Positions 1-15,200 of a DNA stretch of 64,000 bases are shown here, piece after piece. Where the stretch lies: assembly GCF_910591885.1 (NCBI RefSeq), contig NC_063279.1, positions 3,472,001-3,536,000 of the forward strand, written 5' to 3'. The notes under the pieces were generated by a model. The model had not been told where the DNA came from and did no database searches. It worked only from the letters and a program-made list of their open reading frames with translations. Position numbers and translations under genes: made by a program. The stretch's first letter is position 1, and each line of letters opens with the position of its first letter. Source of the DNA: Bombus terrestris (lineage: Eukaryota; Arthropoda; Insecta; Hymenoptera; Apidae).

Positions 1-2640
1 TAAGTTTTGTCGTATAATAAATAACCTGACCATGATACGTGTCTTTCACATTCGGTTCATAATTCATACGATAAATCTTACGTTACCACGTTGTTATAAG
101 GCAAGGAGGGTCAAAATTGCACTTGCTTGTATCACCTTATTGTATCTTTCTCGAAGATCTCATTGCAGTTCTCGCGAAGCCGTAAACGACAGGCGACTAT
201 GAAATAAGCGTAACTCTAAAACGATCATTCATAGTTTCCACGTATTCCCGCCAAACAACACCGTTGCCATTCTCAGCTATCTACGACACCATCCGTTACA
301 CGTTGGTGACTATAAAAATTCTCCACGCGGGTAATACGCCTCCCCGGGAACTTAAAAACGTAGCAGAATCGTAAAATACGGTTGTGAGAAGGTAGTCAGT
401 ACGTTGGTTGCTCTCGCGAGAGAAAACGACATACGGGCAGCCGCGATGAAATTGTCAGTCGTCTTACATAATTTCTCGGCAAGGAACTGGTCTCGCATCT
501 CGCGTGAAAAATGGCCCGACAGAAGGTGGGTAACAGGTTTCCGCGAGAGAATCCACCGAAGAAGATTTATTCCACGGTCCCGTAACCTCGTTAATATCTC
601 TCGACGCTATTATGAAAATGTTCCGTGACGTTATCGATTATCCGATTGCTGTTTCGCAGCCTTCTCTAACGATGAAACTGTGAAACGCGACGTGACGGTG
701 CGAACCGGCGGCAAAACCGATCCGTTAACGAGCATAAACCAACGGAAACGGATCTCGTCTCTTTATCGAGCGTACGATTTTAAAAGAGTTCGATCGAGCT
801 TCCGAGAATAGTTGCCCGATGTAACTCGGAAACGATGGAACTTTGGTTTCTCAGTAGTTCGCCCTTTTAGAATCGAATTACAGGCGATGAAAAAAAAAAC
901 CAGACGAAGAAAGGAAAGGGCATGCGGACAGAAAGGAAGAGGGGATAAAAGAGAGAGAAAAAAGGAAGGCGGAAGGGTGAGAGGATTCGCCCATTTTGGC
1001 GCGTACTCCAAAGGAGTTCCATCAAAACCGAAAATCGAAGTTCGATAAGCGCTGCTCGTAAATCGAGTATTTCCTTTGGCGCACGGACCGGAGATACGTT
1101 GTTTTTACGTGGACTCGATCTCTCTTCTTTTATGTTGATTAAAGCACGAGGATCAAATTGTTCGCCAATCTGCCGGAAATGGCGTAAAATATGACATCGA
1201 TATGGGACTTATTTTTCACATACGGTTCTTACCATTTTCGAATACCATTGAAGAATTCGAGCGTATTTCGTCGATGAATATCTTGCGTTTATTTAAGGAA
1301 GATCGATCTGGCTGGTCGGAAACTGTTTCTGATTTCTCCGAGTTGATGACGAATGATCTATGATGATCTATCCGTTGTCTGTTTCGTTGGATAAAAGTCT
1401 GAAATACGCTGGGAGATTTTTGAATGAAATTTTCAAATAAAAATTCGCGTTCGATGGATGGTTATGGATTAAGTTTACGAGATTAGTTTATTAGATTAGT
1501 TTACGAGATTTATTTTAGTACCACGCGTGTATCGATGACTGAAAATTTTAACTAATGAATTTTTCTACGTATCGACCTTTTCCTCGACGATATTTCCTTA
1601 CGGATACAATTGGCGTGGAAATCAAATTCTTCCGAATTTTTCCCCCCAATTTGGCTGGTTTCTCGCGAGCGACAGAAATGCAAATAAATTGCAAAATCGT
1701 GAAACTCGAAAAACGGTTCGTTTCGCTCGATTCCGGATGAAAATTCTTGAACGACGTTAGGTAGTGAAATTTCTTAAGAAACAATCGCGGGGAGGTGGAA
1801 TACGCGACGAGCTTCCCGCATCGTAGAATTTAATCCGCTTCAATTCGTTTTATCGAGGACATCTTTAGAAATAAGAATCGCGGGGTGGATAACTCGGTGC
1901 GAAACTAGATCTCTTTATTCGCTTGACCCTGGTTGCATCGGAGATCGCATTGAAATTCCGGCTTTAGGTTTGTTTCCGTTTAAAATTTCAAAGTCGTATA
2001 TTCGATGCTCTCCTAGGAACGTCCTTTCTCGCAAGGATTTTACCCTGCAGCGTCGTTTAACGACGGGAAAGAGTTATGTCGAGGACTGTTTTAGGATCAA
2101 GCATTATCTTTTGAAGATTGAAGATGCTTCTAAGGAAAAAGTATCGTCACGCTGTAGCAATAAGAAGAAAAGAAACAAAAGATGAAGGGAATGACTAGGG
2201 AGAAGGAAGACAGCGATTTTATGTTAATGGACTCCTCGGTTAGGTTTTCCTGACAGAGTTTACACCCCTGTTCGTAAGTTCTAGCAATCGGAATTTATAC
2301 ATTATACTTATGCTTTTAGCAGTTATACGTTAGCAGAGGAGAATACACGATAAGCATTGAAATTCGAAATTTAGGTCAATTCGTAAATATCACAGAGAAT
2401 ATAAATTTCCACGAACCAAAATCAAAATCACGGAATTAGAAAGTCTTGAAAAATAAGAAATTACAGCAAACTTTACCTGTTTTACGAGCATAAAAATTAT
2501 TCACTGTCTATCGGATTTTCTCTTCGATCGGTGTTTGCCAAAGCAACAAATCGTCTTTGGTGAAACAACAGGTCGATATCGCGAAAGAAAGACGTTAATT
2601 CTCCTCCCACGATATCCTAATTAATTGACGAATCGTTTCG
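1..2640. other. No gene seen; GC-richer to about 1.1 kb, then AT-rich
   Basis: Open frames are short and mostly lysine/arginine or serine rich. A TATAAAA-like string lies at about 311, with no initiator at the right distance. A small tandem duplication of tttacgagatt units lies near 1475-1512. Confidence 0.5.
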
Positions 2641-2700
2641 GCTACTCGGCCTGGAATCGTCGTCGTCGTTTCGAGTAGCACACACGTGTTTCAGTCGAAC
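2641..2700 (+). promoter_or_regulatory. 8-bp inverted repeat followed by an initiator-like TCAGT
   Basis: gctactcg (2641-2648) and cgagtagc (2672-2679) are perfect complements with a loop that holds four TCG units. Shortly after lies gtttcagtcgaacc, whose TCAGT matches the arthropod initiator consensus. A possible donor, actg|gtaaat, follows at about 2733. These together could mark a TATA-less promoter and short first exon on the plus strand, but each signal is common by itself. Confidence 0.15.
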
Positions 2701-2739
2701 CGAGCTTGCTCTCGTCCAATTAAATTGAACTGGTAAATC

Positions 2740-5700
2740 AAGCATCGCTAGCAGTGCAAACTTCGTTGCATCTGGCCATGGCTCGTTGAATTTTCGTCTT
2801 GACGACGAGACGGAGTCTCTGTTTGTCCGACTGTCTCTCTATTTCTCAGGTTTAAGTATTATTAGGAGACTCGTCGACAGACTTTTGATACGATGTGAAA
2901 TAAAATGAAATAAACGAAGAAAAAGGAAATATTTTTGTTTAGCAACTTACAATTTACAAACAACGTGCCCCGCTGAAATTAACGGAACACGTGCAACATG
3001 ATTTGGACGTTGCCCACGGCTAAAGGGTTAATAAAGACAGAAAAGGGAAAAAGAGGAAGCAGACGAAAGCACGATGACTCGATTAGAAAAGGCAGACACG
3101 TACAGGTGTACATGAGAGGGCACGGGATATTCGAGACGCGTTCCATTGGAGAATCGCTGGCGAGGAGACGTGGCACGCGGCAAAGCGGCGCCCTGCAATA
3201 TCCCGTAATTTGTAATTCCGCGGTAAGCCGTTGAAAATCCATTGACAGCTTTCCAGCGAACCACTCGACCGCAAATGCTCGCTAACAAGACTATCGATTC
3301 CGCTGGCACCCGACAGATAAGACAGTTTTACTTGGCCAGTCAAGCAGCGAGTTCGAGGTCAACAGTGACAGCGAAATTCGTAATAATCGGTTGACCGATA
3401 ACACTCGGTTATTTGAAGAGGCGAGCTGGACAAAGTCGATATTTTATTGCGTCGTATTCCCAGTGATAGAATTCCGATCGGCGAAAGACGATGCTCGAGA
3501 GCGAACGATTTCGAGTGACTTTGCCGGGGACAGATGCAAGGTGAATCGTTTGAAAAGTTTTCATTTTTTTAGCACATACCTAATCCAAAATTTTCCTGAT
3601 CGTTTTGACGTCGTCCTATCGATTTTAAGGATACATGCTATTTTGGTGGAATTTTGATGCACAGCGACTCTTATCAATATTTAGACACCGTGGTGTTTGA
3701 GAGATTATTGCTATATATCGCTATATATTTGGCCACGATAGCGTTATATCATAAAACACTTATTTCAATTATGGAAACATAAATTTTATTTATTTGACGA
3801 ACACAGTTTTTTCGCAATAAATGATAAATTAGATAGCGGAGATTTAAAATCATAAAAAATCTAGAGATAGGTTACACCAATCTGTATTTATTTCATATAT
3901 ATTAAATACGTGCATTATACATATATGTAATGAAAATTTTCAAAGATATATAGAAATTCAAATTAAGCTGAGAATACATGGATGCAACTGAAAGCTCCTG
4001 CAAATATTATTATAGACGTGAATCGATTAAATCAATCGATAGACGATAGTTTCTGCGAATATACAAGTAGGAAACTGAAACATTGATTTAAGACACAATT
4101 GTAAAGCAGGTAATTCTATCTATATGAGCAAGTTATAAGAATCGTCCATAAACCAGTAGGATCGTTGTTATCATTGTTCAAACAAATAGCTCTTATTTCC
4201 TAGCAAATATTTTCTCAATACAGCTTGTATCATTATTGGAGCAGTATTTGCCAGAGGATTTATCGAGCACCGTTCGATTTGTGGAATTTCAACAAAATTC
4301 TTAAGAGATTTTAGTCGTCTGGTACTATTGATCGATTAAATATAGCGATTAAATATCATTTTTAATATAAATTTCAATATCATCTTAATATAATATTTTG
4401 CAACAGAAAATGCCAAAATAAATTTTGTCATTCGCAAGAATTGTACGAATAATGGACGAAGGACGCAGTGCTGATAAAACGAAAAATGTTATTGTTTTTT
4501 CAATTACTAATCCAGCGCGTCAGAGTTCTTGTTTAAACCATGACGCGTAGTTTTGTTTGCAAACCATACAGAACATGTGGCACAAAAGTGCATAAAATAT
4601 CGATAGATGTATACATACAACTAGAACCGTATATTGAAACAATGAAAAACGTTTATCATCGGTTTACAAAAATTTCTCCTTCAGATTTTGATTTATCTTG
4701 TTGTATGAAGACGACGTGCTATTATAAAAATTGCAGATGTATATTAAAATTCTGTTGCACATACAGATTACCGTAATTTACTTCCTCCGCTTAAAAACGA
4801 AGCTGCCATTAAACCAACTTGATTCTAAGCTACTTTACCTTCCATTAAAAACAGATTGAAGCTTCACCAACCCCATTGATGCTTCTTCCTTAAACGTCTT
4901 TTGTAATCTTCGACGATTCATTGAAAAATATGCTTGAAAAGCGACAAAATAGCGTAGAAACGCAAATGTTCGACATTTTTCCATTAATTTCATTAAAATT
5001 TCAGCCGTTGGAGAGGTTCTTACCCGTTCGGTGGAGGGGAGGGTTCTCGTTCTCCGACGAATGCAAGGTACCACCGCGTCGAGCGTTAGGTAAAAGACGC
5101 AGCGACCGCTGATATTCGCGGGAATGTATTTTTGTAAACCGCTTGTTTCCACCGACTTCCGGAGAATTACGTCCGAGTGCACGCTACGTAGAAACGGGTT
5201 AGAGGGGAGCGGTCGGGCGAAAAAGCTGGAAAAGAACACTCTAGTCATGCAGCACAAAAAAGGTCGCGGTACTTCAACGGCAGGAGGTCGGGAACGGGGA
5301 CGGGGACAAGAACGAAAAGACAAAGAAAAAAAAGAACGACCGCAAGTAATTAATTAAATAAAAACACGGGACGACATTTCAGCCGTTTAATGAATTGCCG
5401 CGTAATTGTTCTGCACGCGGGTTGCATAAAAGCGTTTGAAGAATTCATTAAAGAGTGGAGCTCTTCTGGCAGTCTCGAGCCATTGAAGTATTATACGCGG
5501 GCCCCTCCTAATAAACGCGGAAATTTCGAAATCCCTGTAATCGCGGTTATTTACGGACGCGCGTACCAACGAACCGTGTTACTGCGAACGAACACGCTTA
5601 AAACTGACTAGATCCCGAGTGTACCCGGGGAGAAACTTTGAAATAACTAATCTGAACGAAATTACGTGCTCTCGTCGAGCTCGTGGCCCGATCCTTAAGC

Positions 5701-8330
5701 GAATCACCGTGAAAATTCTACTTGCAGGTTACATTTTGGAAGGGGATCGCGGGTTTTCAGAGCATATCACGTTTGAATAAATAAAGAAGGAGGGATTCGC
5801 GAACATGCAGAATGAAATAGCTAGATTTTCCTATTACTTCTATCGGATAATCGTCGAATTGAAATTTCAAGATAGAGAGAGATACCGTGTATCGTTTTTG
5901 CCGTTTCTTTTTTCTTTTTTTCGAGGAAATTTTTCTGTAATAATTTTGCGGCAATTTTACTTACCATACTTATCTTCGTACGTTACTTCGTTATTCAGTC
6001 TAAATTATGCATACGTCTCACATATATTTTCTATAGGATATAACTTAGTTCTACGTTTGCAATGAAAATTTGTACGCGATTTCGCTACGTTATGACAATG
6101 GCCTACACTTTGTTATACGTTGTATCGCGTATGACAATTTCGCCAGTCGCAACATTTGCTTAAAACTTATTCCAGACTAGTTGGAAACCATCGTTTCGTG
6201 AGTAAACCTTTTTATTAAGTAACATTAAGTAAGAACTTTGATTATACGAGGCGTTTGGGAAATTCGCTAAATGAGTATTTAGAAAAATTACACGGCGTTA
6301 TACAAGCGAATATAGCGGAAAGGTGTGCGCCTTAGTATAGAATTCTAGTAGAGAGCAGAAGTACATACACAATACGACTCGACAAACACACACTCAACTC
6401 CATTCCACGACTACATACTTCGTACAGGCATCCTCTATACAATATATATGTATCTATATCTACGTATTTTCTTTTTCTCCATTTTACAATTCCTTTCATT
6501 CGGTCTAGACGAACTACCCACGTCCCATCCATTCAAAACCTTGGATGGCTATAGAATCTCGCTTCGTTCTCAACACGAACGTTTGGCAACTCGAAAATTC
6601 AAAACTATTTGAGGTCTTTCAGGAATGTAATACGGGCGACGTTAACGCTTTATCAACATAACGAACGTATTTAAATCGTACTTTTTCAATTAATCCAGAC
6701 GCTTGCGTGAAAATTTGATCGTGGCAGTATGATTATTCTATACAGGCCATCGATTGGCACGTTCCATGGCGAAACCATATTCTGCAACAATGAAACGATT
6801 TTAGAAAGTTTAACATAAATTATCGCGATTAATTATGGAACCACGGAAGATATGGAAAAAAAGGAGTTAAATTAAAAATCGCATGACAGAATCTTCGTTG
6901 TATTCTAACGTTTAAAATTCACTCCGTTTATAAAGCACTCTCGTCAAATTCGCATTTCAACGATGCATTAAAATATTCCGATTACAGCGAAAAATACTCG
7001 AGATACATCTAGATAACACCGTGAACCGAAGAAACGCACGCGACAAGCCTAGCGTTCGTTATTTCGCCTTCGTTGGCGACACGATACGCTCGTGAATTTT
7101 CCAACAGGATCAAACTCGTGACGGAGCCTTTAAACGCGAATAAATAGCGCGAGCTTTATTTAAACGACGCGGCCGTCGCAGTTTGTTAATCCCCTCCGAT
7201 CGGATGTTGGCGTTTTTTCGCGAGGGATCGTTCTGGTCACGTGAGCGCATAAAATCGCAGGATCACTGGAATTTTTGTTCGAACGACGGAGGAGTCGGGG
7301 TCTTTGCACGGAATTAAAGGTCGTATATCACGGTGCACGGTCATAAATAAATATACAGGCGCGCGAGCGTTATATCGGGCCGCATCGAAAACGTAGGCAC
7401 TCGCCTCCTTTTCAATCTGTGCACAAGACCCGTTGGTTCATGAAATGTCCGTGTAGGTGTACGTCAGCGCGAGAAAGAGAGGGACAGTCGAGCGTAGAAT
7501 CGGCGAATATCAATCTAGTGACCCGGAAATGTAATATCCGTTGCATATCTCATGCACGTCGCCAGGATGTTCGCATATAGTTACGATAATAGATCGTAAA
7601 CATTTTGGCCTGGTCGAGAAAGGTGCGCGTGGAAAATGGTGGCGATGCTTTCGCTCGCCAAGTTTCTAACTCTCGTTTCTGTAAGCCGCGTCGGTCGTGC
7701 TGAAATCCAATGGTGATCCACCAAACTGTTCCAAGCTGCGTGACCAGAAGTTGTAAAATTTCGTCTACATCCTGCTGTCCGATCTTGAATATCGTGATTC
7801 GCCGCGCTTGAGACTGTTAATCAATTACGACAGTCGTGCGGTATCGGTCGAAATATTATGGTAACGATGGATTGTTTCTAAATCGAAGCTGTTTCTTGAA
7901 TACTTCAAGCGTGTCTTTAGTTTGAGTTTTATATTGGTAATATTTATACCTATTTTTATACGTATATATTTAGTAGTGTAATTTGTATGTATTTTTATGT
8001 CGTGTAAAAATAATTATCGTAATTTTTTGTTACAAAAAGTCTACTAATTTACGGTTCCATTGTCACCGTATGTAGTATCTAAATAGTCTAGAGCAAGTAT
8101 GAGAAAGGATGTTTTATTTTAAGTTAAGTTTAGTTTTATTTTAACAAGCAATACCCAATACAAAAACTGATTATAATATCTTCGTACGTCTTGTTCTAAC
8201 ACTCGGCTCCCAATTTCTGCCTTCTCAGGTCAAAAAAAATGCTGACCCTTAACCCTCGCATCCTTCTCCCACTGCTTTACTCATTTAGCTTTGACGTCAC
8301 CCAGTCATATACTTGCAGGCATATATTACT
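2740..8330. other. No gene seen; islands near 5.0-5.7 and 7.0-7.5 kb
   Basis: AT-rich spacer with two CpG-rich islands. The 4835-5323 minus frame (162 codons) is S/R-rich, lies over a shadow frame and has no motif. The 7.0-7.5 kb island contains a cacgtg E-box at about 7240 and could be regulatory, but nothing decides this. Confidence 0.4.
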
Positions 8331-8334
8331 TACA

Positions 8335-8355
8335 CTCTCTCTCTCTTTCTCTCTT
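8335..8355 (+). repeat. (CT)n microsatellite
   Basis: CT repeats with one ttt interruption. Confidence 0.85.
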
Positions 8356-9202
8356 CCCCAGCACTCTTACGATTCTTAGTTTATACGTTAAATTTACAAC
8401 TTATACTATCCCGAGAAACTCGAACTTAAATATATAATAGACCAAGCGTATACCTCACCCCCTCTTTTTTTTTGATATTACATGTATTTCTAATAGACAA
8501 GGAGCACACGATTGATGTCTCATCTTTGTGTGATAAACAAGATTATCAAACTCGTATATATGTCGTTAAAACGATACAGAGAAGTACTGACAAAGAGAAC
8601 GTGTTGTTACGAATAAGTGATATACTTTTATTGAAGCATCTAATAATAATGCGAATAACGAGCTGGCGTTGCTTTATATGCTGTCCCCTTGTATAGCCAT
8701 TCGTAGGTTCGAATGGATACTAGGATTTTTGATGGGTGGTTGTCTAGATTTATGGTTGGTGTCGCCGTACGATATTGTCATTTGTGTCGGGAGGGAAATT
8801 CTTGAATTATAAAGGGTGTTCCGTAACACGCGATATGCACTGCAATGATGAATGTGGGATACAAAAACGACGAAGAAGGTTCGTATACGCATCACGTCGA
8901 GTTTGTTCGCTAGTTAGATGTTCATTTTTTATACATGTACCTCTGAGTGATAAATTAAGAGCATATAATAATGTAAATCTTTTGATAATTTTAATTAGCT
9001 ACAGTTCTAATTGTACGTTACCATGCCAATTCTGATCGTATAGGGAATGTCCCAAAGGTTTTTATACAAGCGGTATTCCACGACTAAAAGTAACACAAAA
9101 GTTTCGTGTAAATTAAAGTTCCTAAAAAAGTTCGTCGAAAAAAAATTTTCACATGCATGGAATATTTTGATAAAAAATTATTAATGTCTAATTTGCATTG
9201 CA

Positions 9203-9215
9203 GGTCAAATTGACC
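9203..9215 (+). repeat. 13-base palindrome ggtcaaattgacc
   Basis: Perfect inverted repeat around a central A, inside gcaggtcaaattgacccg. Strings of this type occur at ends of some insect DNA transposons, but no second end was found. Weak relatives occur at about 19,713 (gtcaaattgaacc) and 31,226 (ggtcaaattgtaac). Confidence 0.3.
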
Positions 9216-12200
9216 CGAAGAACAATGCGCGAAGATTAAAACTGCACTCTAGAGAACGTTGTTTCCCAGCAATTTCATTTATCGCCTATTCGTATCCATT
9301 TGTTACTTAATTCGTTACTTAACCGAAAGTCTAATTGTAACTAGACCGCAAAATTCTATCGTCGCTTGAATCAAAATGTACCAATTTCTTTTACAAATTA
9401 GTGTAAAGCACGAGTCCCGTCGAAGCCAGAGAAGTTAACGAGCGCGTAAGTCCCGTTTGAGCGCGACATCGGGAAAAATTGAAACGGAAGATAAGGGACG
9501 GGACAAGAATTACATTTGCGTAATTAATTGAGCGAAAGTTTCGCAGGACAGCGCGCAGCGTCCGCTTCTCGGGACAGTTAAAAACTGTCCTGAAAACTGT
9601 CACCGGTAGTAGCAAAGAGCTCTGCCCTCGATCTCGTTCTCGTTCTCCTGGAACATACGTATTTTATAATGGAACTTTCTAATTTATCGCCGCGGCTAGA
9701 CGCCGAACGAATTCACTAATTTATCGCGGCTCGGATAAAGAGTTATGAATCCGAACGAAACACGTTTCACACTGTGTCCTGAAAACGATTTCGAATAATT
9801 GGTTTTACAGGGTTCTAATTATGCAAATAAATAGCAGACGCGATTGTAACGAGCTCCACAGGGGTTCTTGTTAATGTTCGTTAGCGTCGTCCAGCTTTAG
9901 AGGTAATTAAACTCTTTTTAAATGCGAACAGTATCGTTTTTATGGAAACTGTTAGCTCCTCGATCTTCGTCATCGAGGACAACCATTTTGACTGATTGTT
10001 CAACTTTCGTAGTTGATTACGGCGTGAAAATATGTTTGACAAGATTCTCTGTTCACATAAGTAATTCAGCAAGTAAGTTCGCATAAGTATCTGTCAAACG
10101 TTCGCCGTAAAAAAGTTTTATGCGTGTATTGTATGTGTTATATGAAACATTGTGAAATCTAGAAACTTTATAGCGAAGTCGATGATCGTATAAATATCGA
10201 TTCGTTTCTATAGAAATACTATGTGTTGATCTAGATTCGGTAATCTTTCCCATGGTTTTCAGATCTTCTGGATCACAATATTCACTTTGCGTGTCTCTCC
10301 CGTGATTGCTATGGTCCCTCAGGAGCACAGACGTCACTCAATTCTCGGTAACGTCGTGTTCACTGGGATAAAACTGACATAATGCGACGAAAATCTCCTA
10401 TCTAAGATATTATACATGATCGGAGCAATTAATTCGAACATTTCGTAGGAATTTTATGTATAATACGCTATTACGATTACGAATTTTGGCATTAAGCGCG
10501 TTCGTAACAAGATAATTCTATCGACACCTCTATTTATAGCCACTTGCCTCATTCAACTCGTTTCACGACGAGTAGTGTGCACTTGCTTCGATGAATCAAA
10601 AACAGCAGAATTGATGGAGTTCAACGTAGATGACTGATGATCCGACATTGTGTTGCTTAGATCTCGACTACGAAATGAGAACTATTTAAGGTCGAAAGAG
10701 TTATGAAATGGAGCATAAGATAATGTTTTCTGATAAGAGTACCATGACGAAGTGCGCGACATTTATTACCTTCAGAACCTTCAACGTAGGGGAACTCTCA
10801 TATTTAACGCTTAATTGCCAGTTCTCCGTACTCAATAACAAGTAGTACAATCGAGAATAAAGTCGACTCGTAGTTTCCAATCGATGAAGTTAAACAATTT
10901 TCTCAAATCTTCCATTTCGTACATGTACGTACGCTAATCTGTGTAAGAAGAACGTACTTCAATACGAAAATTATTACAATTAGAAATTCTCACGACGTGA
11001 TAATAATTATTTTGAAAGATTTTAATAACTTCCTGATAATTTGTCAATTTACCTCATCCTCTTACAAATATTCCAACACGTACGATCGAGAAAGTACGCG
11101 AACAAACATTATTAAAATATCGCTTTCGAGAACTAAAACCATCCCTTTTTAGAATTCACGCAAATCCTCCGTCGTTTAACCCTATCACTGTTTGATTCTA
11201 ATCCTACTTTGTGCTTTCCGCGGCTGTACTTCTTCGTCCTTTGACCCACGACCGTAAGCTAAACTCGCTTCCCGATTTCATGCAACTCCTTTCAACCGAA
11301 ACTTCATTGGATTCCTAAAATCCATTGGTATACGCTAGGAACGCTCTATTTGGAGCGGTCCTTCGCATTCAAACCGTCCGCTCGATCACTTTCGCCTATT
11401 TCGAACGCTTGTCACTTACATCGGATGCAACAGACGCAATTCATTTACATCCGACACTACGGAAGTTCGTTTAATCTCATTACCATTTGTTTTATTTCGA
11501 CTAGAAATTGAATCGATTAAACAACGATTACGAGCAATTTTTCACGGTGCCTTTGAAAATTACTTGGAATACAATTTGAGCGGAAAAACAAGTAGTAAAA
11601 CTGTAAAAGGGTAGAGAATCCTTTACAGTGCTCGTATTCTTCGACAAACTGGCTTTAAGATCTATCGCATTATAAGCGTCCGCCTTTTTCTCCTGAAATT
11701 ATCGGATTTGCTACAATTGAGAAAAGCTCTAAATTAATTCCATTCTTATTTACTTCGTTCAGCCTTAAAGAGATAAATTTATAAAAAGTCTTAATAAGTA
11801 AATCCAAATTCTCATCTTTGTCCGATCGAAAAATATTGTGTTATCGTTATCATCTTGTAAAAGATACAAACGTAATTTCTTTTGATTTGAAGTTACGATA
11901 GTAGAACGAAGAACATCTTATATATCTATCTCTGAATATTTGATAGTCATACGTCTCAGAGCGTACGAAAAAGTGATCTTTTAAAAAATGTTATTATCAA
12001 TTTTATTTATAGCAATGAAAAGTCCGAAGGAGCAATGTACAAGAAACGAAGAGCAATAAATGATCGATACATTTTTCATAGCCATTTTTAACTTCGAATA
12101 AAGTAAAATTCAATTAAACGACGTAAGCACACAGTTTTTACCAGATTCACGTTTAATAAATCGAATGATCGTGTAAATTACAGATGCACGGGTTTTTCTC

Positions 12201-15200
12201 TTCGCTGTGGGTGATTAATTACGTTAAATTCAAGCCTGACAGAATTTTCCCACGCCAAGATCTCACGGTAAAACCGCCAACGTTTCTTACGTGTCGTGGT
12301 TGATTTTCGCGTGGCACTCAAGCTTTCGGAGTACTCTGCTGACTCTTGTGCTCCCTCGCGGCCCTTGTTTCTCCCTTTCCGTTCGACGACCTCGTTCCGC
12401 GCGAGTTTTCCTTCGATCCTGCGGACCGGAACATGCTTATAATTTCGCGCAGTGCGACGTTCTGCGACACTTTACTGATACTGTCTCCTTTACCGAAATA
12501 ACTCAACTGTATGTCGTACTACGAAACAAGAAACTACTTGTGATTGTTTTGTGTCGCAAATAAGTCACGCGTATAGTACGATACGAATTGTAATTTTACG
12601 TAAATTCCGTGTAAATTTGTAATTTCATGCAAATCACACGATTGTAATTAAATTGACACTTGCAAGTTTTATTCGAATTTACATGTATGTTTAGGAGCGT
12701 TTTCACAGCTTTTTCGCGTTATTGCTCGAATTTTAAACACTTCTGAGATTCTAATTATTATGAATCGAACGAATTAACATTTTTTGGTTTACGGTATATT
12801 ACATTGTTTTAAGCAGAACCACAAAATATAATTGAAAAACGTATCGATTTGCTCTGGTCTCTTTTACTCGTGTGCTTTTAATCATTTCTCTCGCGTTTTT
12901 GATTCTTTATAATTATTAATATTATGTACGTGATACATCATCTATGGGTTACGTCATAGCGAATATGTTAATTAGCTTCAATTACATACTCGACTAGCCA
13001 GGAGCTTTTATTAATTTTTATTCATTTTTATTAATGCCACATTAATGCTTCAGATATCAAGAGCAATCTTGTCTAATGTAGTAGATTTTTCAGGAAAGAA
13101 TTTATTATGACAACGCAAAATTTTAACTTTACCTGCTTTTAAATTCCAGAACATAGTTAAATATTATATGCCATATTTATTAAAAAATTCCATAAAACCA
13201 GGAGAAGCTTACGTTCCTTTGACGCAATAATTCCCTTCGAATTCCTCAGAAGTTACTGTATCACGTCTGCACCGAGTCTTTCGAACTCTTCGGTCAGTCG
13301 CTGTCACGCCATTCTAATTAGCAAAATGCTTCCGCGATATCGAATTGCCTCGAGTGAATCCGGAAATTCACGGAATCGCAAAAAAAGAATAGAGAATGCG
13401 ACTTGAATCGCATAATCTGGCGGAGGTTGCAACTTTTTCTGATGGATACGCGTGATTTCCTCGAAGGTACATATTCGCGTATTCCGCAATCAATGCAGCT
13501 GTTTGCACGCGAGCCGATGCAACATTGCCAGGTTTACGGTGAGCACAATTATCCGAATACGGCATGCGAGTGCATTGCCATCGTCGTATTATATAACGAG
13601 GCTCGCGTTGTCCATCGCGCGTTTTCATGACAGGTCGAAATGAAAAACTGTCCGGTTACCAATAAACGTCACCGCTAATTCGCGTAATCAGCCAACGGCG
13701 CGGATCGGGGACACGGCGGGGAAAGAAATTTTCACCGTTGGAATTAAAAATTAAATTAAACGCCTGACGAGGCGAAGAAGCATGGCGGTGGAATTGTTCG
13801 GTGAGATATTTGGCATAAAATTTGGAACACGTCCGACCCTGTTCAATTAAAATACGGCGCTCTAATTGCGGGCTGTGTATCACGAGTTTAACGTTTAAAA
13901 ATTTCAAATCCTTTCCTCGGCAAGATGAAATAAGACGCGTAAGAAGGAAATATATTTTGCGATTAATTTTAGATGTTCGGCCAGATATAGTCAAAAGTAT
14001 GGAATTCGACTGGAGGAAAAGATCAATAATTGGACGCTTTATGGACGAAAAACGTAAAAATGTATTCTGGAATATATGTATGTGCTTTATCTATTTTGTA
14101 CTATTTCATTTTAACTCCTAACATTCTTTTCTGTCTTATTTCGAGGTATAATCTGTCCCAGCCGTGTAGAGCATAATATATACGATCGTATCAACTTTTG
14201 CATCGAGTTTCTTTTCGTCTCTTCTACTTTGTATACTTGCTTTTATCCAGTAATTTCAGAAGTAGAGGAAAGAAATTAGTTTTTACCAAATCTAGCAGCT
14301 CTGAAAGAAATTCTCTATCGTTGCCAAACTTTCGTTCGATGTTGAAAAGGACAAATGCCTTGTATCGTTTTTCCCCAAAAACGTCTCTCCGTTGACTACG
14401 AGGAAAAGACAACTTCTGTACTCTTCGTCTTTTCGTGTTTAGGAAATCGCCGAAGATCAATGGCGATGCAACCGAAATCTCGAAACGCGAGGTAATCGAA
14501 CTTTTGCGCGATCAGTCGTAGAAACAATCGAATTTCGTAGGACCCTGGCTGAATTGAATTCGAAATGTCATATTCGAAGCGATGCTCGACATTCTCTTCC
14601 AGATCATACAGCAATTTATTTCGCTTAGATAGTTTGAAGAGTTGATAATTGTTAAGCAACTGTTACCTATTGTTTAGTTGACAAACGTAACTACTGAGCT
14701 ACCTTGCGTGGTACTTCGAACGGTTTAAACGGCACCCATTCATGCAACATTCAAGGTTATCGTCATCATAATTCATATCGCAGTTGATATTCGTGCCTTT
14801 GTTACGTCTCGCGATACCACATATTGCAGAATATCATTACGTTGTATGTGCATTATACTGTCTCAGGTTTGAAATTAATAATCCGCGGACATTTATGCAA
14901 ATTCACATTTTCACGAATATAATCAAAAGAATGAAAGCCAGATGGAATCAGAGTTTCATTCGTTAAATACTGCGGTGAATAGGTATATTTTTGATATTTT
15001 ATACGAATAAAAATCTGAAATCTATTAGCGAACAACGTAGCCAGGAGATACAACGAAAATATTATAATATCTTCATTCTGCGTTTCACAAATTTGAAACT
15101 TCAGAATCTCTCACCGTATAAAACCTCCATTTTTGTTAATTTTTTCCCCTATTAAAATACAATAATTATTTTTAATTGCGAATTAACGTAAGCGTTTTAT

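Noticed and set aside
115..125. aattgcacttg, as in miR-92
   Set aside because: Short match without a stem; expected by chance in 64 kb.
5605..5615. tgactagatcc, as in miR-279
   Set aside because: Only 11 bases match and no precursor stem is present.
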